DNA of 64,000 bases from Flavobacterium sp. W4I14. Lineage in GTDB: Bacteria; Bacteroidota; Bacteroidia; Sphingobacteriales; Sphingobacteriaceae. The stretch is from positions 806,001 through 870,000 of the forward strand of contig JAUSZU010000001.1 of the NCBI GenBank assembly GCA_030817875.1, in the 5' to 3' direction. Below the pieces are notes generated by a model, which saw nothing but the letters and a program-made list of their open reading frames with translations, searched no databases and was not told the origin of the DNA. This document shows, in pieces, positions 57,123 to 64,000 of this stretch; position 1 is the stretch's first letter, and each line of letters starts with the position of its first letter. Position numbers and translations under genes: made by a program.

Positions 57123-59609
57123 ATGAATATCCATAACATGGTACTAAGATTCAGTAAGATAATTTTACTGCTTTTTACAGGCACTTTGGCATTTGCACAG
57201 GTGCCCGAAAAATCAAAATTAAAGCTTTGGTACGAACAACCCGCAGGTGCTGTTTGGGAAAATGCGCTTCCTGTTGGTAATGGCTTTTTAGGGGCAATGA
57301 TTTATGGTAATGTGGCAAAAGAAGAGATAAGACTCAATGAACATAGCCTTTGGAGTGGTAGTCCCTATCAAAATGATGTTCCGGAAACTTTGAGTCATTT
57401 ACCTGAAATCCGCGCACTCATTTTTCAAGGGAAACATAAAGAAGCTGAAAACCTGGCCAATAAAATCATGTTTGGGAAAAAATCATCCGGGCAGATCTTT
57501 CAGCCATCAGGCAATCTTCAACTCGTTTTTCTTGGTCATGAAAAGTATCAAAACTACTATAGAGAACTGGATATCGAAAACGCCCTAAGTAAAACAAGCT
57601 ATAACATTGGCGATGTAACCTATACCCGAACGGCTTTTGCCGCACACGGTAACCGCGTAGTGGTAATGAAACTTACCGCCAATAAAGCCGGCAGCATTTC
57701 TTTTACCGCAAATTATACCACGCCGCATAAAAAGGTTTCAATCAGTACCTCAGCGATTAAAGACCTGGTAATGGAAGGGGTGACCAGTGATCATGAAGGT
57801 GTCAAAGGACTTGTAAAATACAATGTAATCAGCAGATTCAGCAATGAAGGCGGTACAGTAAAAGCTACCGATTCGAGTATTGTTGTTGAGCATGCCAATG
57901 CAGTAACCATTTTCATCTCCATAGCTACCAATTTTAACCATTATAATGACATCAGCGGCAATGCCGCTAAACGGGCATTGGATTACCTGAATCAGGCCTC
58001 GGCGAAATCTTATGATAAAATTCTGGCTACCCACCTCACCAACTATCACAAATACTTCAATCGTGTTCAGCTTGATTTAGGGGAGAGCAATGGTATGGAC
58101 TTACCAACAGACAAAAGGTTAATGAATTTCAGGAATACAACAGATCTTCAGTTTGTTAATCTATATTACCAGTTTGGCCGCTATCTCTTAATCAGTTCTT
58201 CTCAGCCCGATGGTCAGCCTGCCAATTTACAAGGCATCTGGAATGATAAGCTTTACCCACCCTGGGACAGTAAATACACCATTAATATTAACGCTCAAAT
58301 GAATTACTGGCCTGCAGAGCCGACCAATTTGTCCGAGCTGCACCAGCCCTTTCTTAAAATGGTAAGTGAAATGGCTGAAACGGGTAAGGCCACTGCTAAA
58401 AACATGTACGGCGCAAGGGGTTGGATGGCGCATCACAACAGCGATATCTGGAGAAGCACCGGGCCAGTGGATGGTGCTTTCTGGGGAATCTGGAACGGTG
58501 GGGGTGGCTGGGCCAGTCAGCACCTTTGGGAACATTACCTTTATGGAGGAGATCGCAGATACCTTAAAAGCATCTATCCTGTTTTAAAAGATGCAGCAAC
58601 TTTTTACAAAGATTTTCTGGTGGTACACCCAACACTAAAGTATTTGGTGGTTAATCCAGGTACTTCTCCCGAAAATGCCCCTGCTGCACACGGTGGCTCC
58701 TCTATTGATGCGGGTACCACTATGGATAACCAAATTGTTTTCGATGTGTTTTCTAACGCTATCCGTGCTGCCAAAATACTGGGAGTTGACGGTGTTTTTG
58801 CCGATAGTTTATTGCAGATGCGCAATAAGTTATCGCCTATGCACATTGGCAAACATGGACAATTACAAGAATGGCTGGACGATATAGACAGTCCTAACGA
58901 TAAACACCGCCATATTTCTCACCTTTATGGTTTATTCCCCTCCAACCAAATTTCAGCTTATCGTACGCCCTTACTTTACGCCGCTGCAAAAAATACCTTG
59001 CTTCAAAGAGGCGATGTATCTACCGGATGGAGTATGGGCTGGAAAATAAACTGGTGGGCAAGGATGCAGGATGGAAATCATGCTTACCAACTGATTCAAA
59101 ACCAACTCACACCACTAGGCGTTAATCCGGGCGGTGGTGGCACCTACAATAATCTTTTTGATGCCCATCCACCTTTTCAGATAGATGGTAATTTTGGCTG
59201 TACCTCTGGTATTACCGAGATGCTGATGCAAAGTGCCGATGAAACATTGCATTTATTGCCCGCTTTGCCAGATGTATGGAAGGAAAAAGGTTCGATTAAA
59301 GGGTTAAGGGCCAGGGGAGGCTTTGAGGTACTTAGCCTCGAATGGTCTAATGGGCAGGTAATCAAGGCCGTAATTAAATCAACGATTGGCGGGAATTTAC
59401 GGTTAAGGGTCCCCAATGAAATGAAAAGTGACCTTATTGAGTTGAAAAATGCAGTGGGCACTAATCCAAATATGTTCTATTCCATTGCTGAAACCCAGGA
59501 ACCTATTATAGCGCCCGAAGCCCGTTTAACGGCTAATCCATTGAAAAAGACTTTTGTTTACGATATACCAACCAAACCAGGCAGGTTATATACGCTGCTG
59601 CTCAAATAA
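57123..59609 (+). CDS. GH95 alpha-L-fucosidase / alpha-L-galactosidase
   Basis: The ATG at 57123 is preferred to the TTG at 57117. The 828-residue secreted enzyme shows the GH95 blocks: [18 protein letters not shown] with [27 protein letters not shown] (the Asn pair of the active site), [10 protein letters not shown] (acid Glu), and [13 protein letters not shown] (Asp). GH95 enzymes remove terminal alpha-L-fucose or alpha-L-galactose; xylans and xyloglucans can carry both. It shares 10 bp spacing with the GH97 gene. Confidence 0.95.
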   Translation: MNIHNMVLRFSKIILLLFTGTLAFAQVPEKSKLKLWYEQPAGAVWENALPVGNGFLGAMIYGNVAKEEIRLNEHSLWSGSPYQNDVPETLSHLPEIRALIFQGKHKEAENLANKIMFGKKSSGQIFQPSGNLQLVFLGHEKYQNYYRELDIENALSKTSYNIGDVTYTRTAFAAHGNRVVVMKLTANKAGSISFTANYTTPHKKVSISTSAIKDLVMEGVTSDHEGVKGLVKYNVISRFSNEGGTVKATDSSIVVEHANAVTIFISIATNFNHYNDISGNAAKRALDYLNQASAKSYDKILATHLTNYHKYFNRVQLDLGESNGMDLPTDKRLMNFRNTTDLQFVNLYYQFGRYLLISSSQPDGQPANLQGIWNDKLYPPWDSKYTININAQMNYWPAEPTNLSELHQPFLKMVSEMAETGKATAKNMYGARGWMAHHNSDIWRSTGPVDGAFWGIWNGGGGWASQHLWEHYLYGGDRRYLKSIYPVLKDAATFYKDFLVVHPTLKYLVVNPGTSPENAPAAHGGSSIDAGTTMDNQIVFDVFSNAIRAAKILGVDGVFADSLLQMRNKLSPMHIGKHGQLQEWLDDIDSPNDKHRHISHLYGLFPSNQISAYRTPLLYAAAKNTLLQRGDVSTGWSMGWKINWWARMQDGNHAYQLIQNQLTPLGVNPGGGGTYNNLFDAHPPFQIDGNFGCTSGITEMLMQSADETLHLLPALPDVWKEKGSIKGLRARGGFEVLSLEWSNGQVIKAVIKSTIGGNLRLRVPNEMKSDLIELKNAVGTNPNMFYSIAETQEPIIAPEARLTANPLKKTFVYDIPTKPGRLYTLLLK

Positions 59610-59619
59610 TTAGAACCTC

Positions 59620-61554
59620 ATGAAATTTATCCGTTTATTTATCATTTTTACCCTTGTAAATACCTCTATTTATGCGCAGGAAGCAATAAGCTATCATGTT
59701 TCCAGTCCTGATCAGAAAATTGTTCTGACCAGTAATCCCGCCCAGGGAACCTACAGCATTACCAAGGGTAAAAAAACAATCTTACAAAATTCTAAACTGG
59801 GCATTATCAGAGAAGATGAAGACTTTACAAGGTCATTAAAAGTTATTGGTACTGCGGAGCGAAAATTGAAAGAGACCTATGTAATGCGCAATGCAAAAAA
59901 GAAATCGATTACCTATACAGCAAATGAATTGGTGATATCGACCAAAACGCCAACAGGCAAAAGAATGAATATTGCTTTTCGAGTTTCTAATGATGGGGCC
60001 GCCTTTCGTTACGAATTTCCGGAAAAAGATTCTTCGCTAAGAAAAATACAGTCAGAACAGACAAGTTTTCACTTTCCCGAAGGTACATTGGCCTGGTTAC
60101 AGGCCAAAGCGGAGGCACAAACGGGATTTGAGCATACCAATCCTTCCTACGAGGTATATTATAATATGGCTATCCCGGTAGGTACGCCATCTTCCAGTGC
60201 TAATGGGTGGGTATATCCGGCTTTATTTAAAACAGGCGATACCTGGGTGATGCTTACAGAAGCCGGACTGGAAAGAAATTATTGTGGAACCGCTTTGCAG
60301 CGTTTATCACCTGGTGGAGAATATCGGATCAATTTTCCCCAGGAAGCTGAAAAAATAAAAGGAGGAGCCCTTTATCCCGAATCTACGCTTCCATGGATTA
60401 CGCCCTGGCGGATCATTGCCATAGGCGATCTGGCTACAATTATGGAATCGACTCTCGGTACAGATCTTGCCCCTGCATCCAGATTAAAAGATTTATCGTT
60501 CGTAAAACCCGGAAAAGCCGCATGGAGCTGGGTGCTGGAAAAGGATAAAGCAACGATATACCCTGTTCAGAAAAAATATATTGATTACGCTGCCGATATG
60601 AACTGGCAGTATTGTTTGATCGATGCAAATTGGGATCAGACCATTGGGTATGATTCGGTTGCAGTTTTAGCTGACTACGCAAGAAAAAAAAATGTGGGCA
60701 TGTTGCTCTGGTATAATTCAGCAGGTGATTGGAATACCGTAAAATTTACACCAAGGGATAAGCTGTTAACGCACGAGACGCGGATGAAGGAGTTTAGCAG
60801 GCTTGAAGATATGGGCGTTAAGGGCATCAAAATTGATTTTTTTGGTGGCGACGGACAGTCTATGATTGCTTATTATCATGATATTTTAACCGATGCAGCA
60901 GTTCACCATTTGTTGGTCAATTTTCATGGGGCTACACTGCCCAGGGGATTGCAACGGACTTATCCAAATTTAATGACCGCAGAAGCTGTATTGGGATACG
61001 AAATGATCACATTCGGGCAAGATGCGGCCAACAAAGCACCTCAGCATATGGTTGCCAGTGCCATGATCAGAAATGTGTTTGATCCGATGGATTTCACGCC
61101 GATGTGTTTATACAAGATCCCCAATATTGAACGACGAACAACCGCTGCATTCGAACTGGCTACATCAGTGGCCTTTTTATCGGGCATACAGCACTATGCC
61201 GAAACACCGGATGGAATGAGCCATGTACCTGTTGAGGTTAAAGATTTCTTGAAAGCGTTGCCTGCGCAATGGGATGATGTAAAATTTATTGATGGATACC
61301 CGGGCAAGTTGTATGTTGTAGCCAGAAAATCGGGTTCCAAATGGTACGTTACAGGATTGAATGGAGAACCAATCGACAAATCCCTCGCGTTAAATCTCAC
61401 TTTTCTTAAAAACAAAACAGGTAAACTCATTTCTTCAGGAAACGATAACGACAGCCACAACGGGTTTGTTGCCAAAGAAGTAAAAATACCAGCTTCTGGA
61501 GAATTGAAAATCGACCTGAAAAAGAATGATGGCTTCGTAGCTGTTTTTGAGTAG
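59620..61554 (+). CDS. GH97 retaining-type alpha-galactosidase-like enzyme
   Basis: A 644-residue secreted enzyme (signal peptide to NTSIYAQ). In GH97 the retaining branch has an aspartate nucleophile and the inverting SusB branch does not. Here D406 in IKIDFFGGD and E455 in MTAEAVLG are present, matching the retaining alpha-galactosidase type. Calcium-binding glutamates are expected around the N-terminal half. It is probably co-transcribed with the GH95 gene and would remove alpha-galactose from side chains. Confidence 0.93.
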   Translation: MKFIRLFIIFTLVNTSIYAQEAISYHVSSPDQKIVLTSNPAQGTYSITKGKKTILQNSKLGIIREDEDFTRSLKVIGTAERKLKETYVMRNAKKKSITYTANELVISTKTPTGKRMNIAFRVSNDGAAFRYEFPEKDSSLRKIQSEQTSFHFPEGTLAWLQAKAEAQTGFEHTNPSYEVYYNMAIPVGTPSSSANGWVYPALFKTGDTWVMLTEAGLERNYCGTALQRLSPGGEYRINFPQEAEKIKGGALYPESTLPWITPWRIIAIGDLATIMESTLGTDLAPASRLKDLSFVKPGKAAWSWVLEKDKATIYPVQKKYIDYAADMNWQYCLIDANWDQTIGYDSVAVLADYARKKNVGMLLWYNSAGDWNTVKFTPRDKLLTHETRMKEFSRLEDMGVKGIKIDFFGGDGQSMIAYYHDILTDAAVHHLLVNFHGATLPRGLQRTYPNLMTAEAVLGYEMITFGQDAANKAPQHMVASAMIRNVFDPMDFTPMCLYKIPNIERRTTAAFELATSVAFLSGIQHYAETPDGMSHVPVEVKDFLKALPAQWDDVKFIDGYPGKLYVVARKSGSKWYVTGLNGEPIDKSLALNLTFLKNKTGKLISSGNDNDSHNGFVAKEVKIPASGELKIDLKKNDGFVAVFE

Positions 61555-62182
61555 CTAACCGCTTGGAAATAAGATGTATGGAGAAAAGAAATTAAATTTG
61601 GTTTAGCGTACTTCTCGGATTCAGGGCAAGCGCTTGTCAGCTGTCAAATGATAGATCGGGCCGCAAACTTGTTCTGGATCCCGGGTAAGTATTACCTGGT
61701 TATCCTATTATGGTTTAACCAACAATAAATTCTTATAAATATAAAATTAAGTGTAATTCACCCCTGAGCTACGGGTTGCCATCTTTACTTATAGCACCAA
61801 CAACATTAGAAATTTCCGAGTTTTTGAAAAGGTCGTACTACAATTTTTTATCGCTTCGAAAAAATAAATAATCGAGGCTGTCTCCCTCAATATTTGTTGT
61901 CGTTAAAGATTGTGAAGTGACTTTTTTGTCGCATCTGGTTAGTTTACAATCGATTGCATAAGATTGCTTGATATTTTGTGGTCGAAGGACTTTTCCTCGT
62001 TTAATAATCGTTTTTAGTCGATTCCTTCCTTTGAACATTTATTCCATATTTATGAACAATTGACACTTACACTTTTGTGCCCACCGAATAACTTTACCTC
62101 TATCATGCTTGTCTGCTCTTGTTTAGAGATATTCATTATCTAATTTTTTAGGATAAGCAGTTGGCTCATTACTGAGTGAAGC
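61555..62182. other. Spacer before the SusC gene; no gene seen
   Basis: A/T-rich, about 630 bp. No frame has recognisable content. It probably holds the promoter of the SusC-type gene, but I could not fix a good -33/-7 pair. The spacer is long enough to separate the SusC transcript from the GH97 operon. Confidence 0.5.
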
Positions 62183-64000
62183 ATGAACTTTAACCATTAT
62201 AAACCAAATTTTATGAGGAATGAATTTTTACAGTTTTTTGTAAAGCCTGGTGCAGGACTTTCCAAATGTCTAGCCAAACTATCACTGATTGCTCTTTTTT
62301 CGCTTTTTGTGGTTGCAGCACATGCACAAACCCAAGTAAAAGGGCGTGTTGTGGATGATCAGGGAAACGCTCTCCCAGGTGTAAGTATTCTGGTCAAGGG
62401 AACCTCTACCAGTACAACAACCCTGGGCACAGGAAACTTCAGTATTGCGGTCCCAACAAGCAATTCGGTGCTGGTGTTTTCTTACATCGGATTTACAAGT
62501 CGCGAGGTTCCGGTCAGAAATCAAACCGAAATCAATGTGACATTACTCCCGAGCGCTGCTGAACTTGAACAAGTTGTAGTGGTAGGGTATGGAACCCAGC
62601 GTAAAGAATCGGTAACTGGTTCTGTGGCAAATATATCGGGCGATAAAGTTCGTGAAATACCCGCACCCAATGTGGCACAGGCTATCCAAGGTAGAATAGC
62701 GGGGGTAAACATTTCACAAACTTCTACCAAACCTGGTGCAACTATGCAGATTCTGATCCGTGGTCAGCGTTCACTTTCAGCCAGCAATGATCCGTTGGTG
62801 GTGCTTGATGGGATTCCATTTCCAGGCTCCATTGGTGATATCAATCCAAACGACATTAAAAGTTTAGATATTTTGAAAGATGCTTCTGCTACTGCGATTT
62901 ATGGCTCGAGGGGAGCAAATGGAGTGATATTAATAACCACTAACCGTGGCCAACAAGGAGCTCCCGCTAAAGTATCCTATAATTCATACACTGGTTTACA
63001 AACCCTTTTTGCCAAGTATCCAATGATGGATGGCCCGGAATTTATTGCCCTGCGCAAGGCAGCTGGATTATTTACAACCAATGGTGCAGATGAATCTAAC
63101 GACGTAAATACCGATTGGCAGGATTTATTCTATGATAAATCGGCAGTTGTAACCAGTCATGATGTTGGTGTATCTGGTGGATCTACTACTGGCAGCTACA
63201 GTTTTGGGGGCGGCTATTATCAGAATCAAAGTCTGATCCCAACTCAACAGTACACCCGGTATTCAATGAAAGCATCCATGGATCAACAGATTGCCAGTTT
63301 CTTAAGGATTGGATTTACCACCAATAACAATTACAACTTAAGTGAAGGCAATCAACTCGGCGTTTATGGAATCCTTAGCAATTCGCCTATCGCAAATCCT
63401 TACAATGCAGATGGCAGCCTAAAAAGAACAATCAGAATGCCTCAGGATGAATCGTGGATTTACACCCGCGAACTTACTGAGAATCTTAGTGATAAATGGT
63501 TGAATGAAACGCGTGGCTTTGCTACCTATAATTCATTTTATAGCGAGGTTAACATTCCATGGGTAAAAGGACTAAAATACCGTACCAATCTCGGCCTTGA
63601 TTTTATCCAGAGCAACAATGGTAACTATACAGGTGTTGGAATTGGAAGTGCTACCGCTACTACGGTTTCTACCGCCGGGGTGAGCAATTCGCAAACCTAC
63701 CATTGGACACTTGAGAATTTATTGACCTATGACAGAACCTTCTCAGAAAAGCACAACATCAATGTAGTGGCCTTGTATTCTGCCGAACAGAATAAGTTCA
63801 ATTCCTCATCCATGTCTGCACGTGATATTCCGTCTGATGCTTTTCAGTTTTACAATCTTGGCCAGGCCAATGGAGAGTTAACAATTGGTAACGGTGACTA
63901 CCGCTTAAGTGGATTGATGTCTTACATGGGAAGAGTGATGTATGCTTATGATAATCGCTATTTAATCAGTGCAACCATCAGATCTGATGCGTCATCACGC
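62183..64000 (+). CDS. SusC/RagA-type TonB-linked outer-membrane receptor (3' end outside window)
   Basis: The frame runs from ATG 62183 (second in-frame ATG at 62213) to the end of the window, 606 codons without a stop; full members have about 1,000. A signal peptide ends near AAHAQ. It is followed by a carboxypeptidase-D-like domain (VKGRVVDDQGNALPGVSILVKG), the TonB-box-like VVVVGYGTQ and the plug domain (AIQGRIAGVNI, VVLDGIPFPGSIGDINPNDIKSLDILKDASATAIYGSRGANGVILI). It imports oligosaccharides with a SusD partner, expected just downstream. The preceding GH genes probably feed on the same glycan. Confidence 0.95.
   Translation, partial: MNFNHYKPNFMRNEFLQFFVKPGAGLSKCLAKLSLIALFSLFVVAAHAQTQVKGRVVDDQGNALPGVSILVKGTSTSTTTLGTGNFSIAVPTSNSVLVFSYIGFTSREVPVRNQTEINVTLLPSAAELEQVVVVGYGTQRKESVTGSVANISGDKVREIPAPNVAQAIQGRIAGVNISQTSTKPGATMQILIRGQRSLSASNDPLVVLDGIPFPGSIGDINPNDIKSLDILKDASATAIYGSRGANGVILITTNRGQQGAPAKVSYNSYTGLQTLFAKYPMMDGPEFIALRKAAGLFTTNGADESNDVNTDWQDLFYDKSAVVTSHDVGVSGGSTTGSYSFGGGYYQNQSLIPTQQYTRYSMKASMDQQIASFLRIGFTTNNNYNLSEGNQLGVYGILSNSPIANPYNADGSLKRTIRMPQDESWIYTRELTENLSDKWLNETRGFATYNSFYSEVNIPWVKGLKYRTNLGLDFIQSNNGNYTGVGIGSATATTVSTAGVSNSQTYHWTLENLLTYDRTFSEKHNINVVALYSAEQNKFNSSSMSARDIPSDAFQFYNLGQANGELTIGNGDYRLSGLMSYMGRVMYAYDNRYLISATIRSDASSR

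Overview
The window looks like a chromosomal segment of a plant-polysaccharide-degrading member of the Bacteroidota, most likely a Pedobacter-like member of the Sphingobacteriaceae. This is inferred from the SusC-type receptor, two hybrid two-component systems, the many secreted glycoside hydrolases and the weak A/T-rich ribosome-binding sites. No rRNA, tRNA or CRISPR array was seen.

Layout. (1) 1-13271, plus strand: a carbohydrate locus with the C-terminal part of a GH59 enzyme, two GH43 enzymes, a beta-helix/PDZ protein, a GH127-type enzyme and a hybrid two-component regulator whose frame is broken once. (2) 13272-16455: a ricin-lectin/HExxH lipoprotein on the minus strand, then about 1.6 kb of non-coding DNA rich in interspersed inverted repeats. 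(3) 16456-24400: a remnant of a DUF1080 gene, an AraC regulator, and a four-gene plus-strand run (ThuA/dehydrogenase/cupredoxin fusion, MFS carrier, TIM-barrel isomerase, Gfo/Idh/MocA oxidoreductase) that resembles 3-keto-sugar catabolism. (4) 24400-34127: a regulatory and reserve-carbohydrate block with a TetR regulator, two receiver-domain proteins, Hsp20, GlgX-type debranching enzyme, GH130 enzyme and a triple-PAS/GAF histidine kinase. (5) 34474-39694: a frameshifted GH30_8 glucuronoxylanase, an IS3 orfA remnant, a WYL regulator, an NmrA-like protein, an SMR exporter, a Crp-like regulator and a SnoaL-like protein. (6) 39557-41992: a mosaic of exact duplications around a REP-associated tyrosine transposase, containing copies of the 3' ends of the two neighbouring genes. 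(7) 41833-64000: a large xylan/arabinoxylan locus with GH67 and GH3 on the minus strand, a divergent hybrid two-component regulator, then GH43, a double-CE1 esterase, GH127/GH146, GH95, GH97 and the start of a SusC-type TonB-dependent receptor that runs off the window.

How the genes work together. GH30_8 would cut glucuronoxylan next to glucuronic acid. GH67 removes (methyl)glucuronic acid from the released oligosaccharides, GH3 takes off xylose, GH43 and GH127/146 remove arabinose, the CE1 esterase removes ester decorations, and GH95/GH97 take terminal fucose or galactose. The two hybrid two-component systems probably sense oligosaccharides in the periplasm and switch on the adjoining gene sets.

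Three apparent frame breaks (about 9382, 29890-29895 and 34995-34999) all sit at or near short homopolymers. They may be real mutations or sequencing errors, so loss of function should not be assumed. All functional calls come from motifs recognised by eye; no database search was run.
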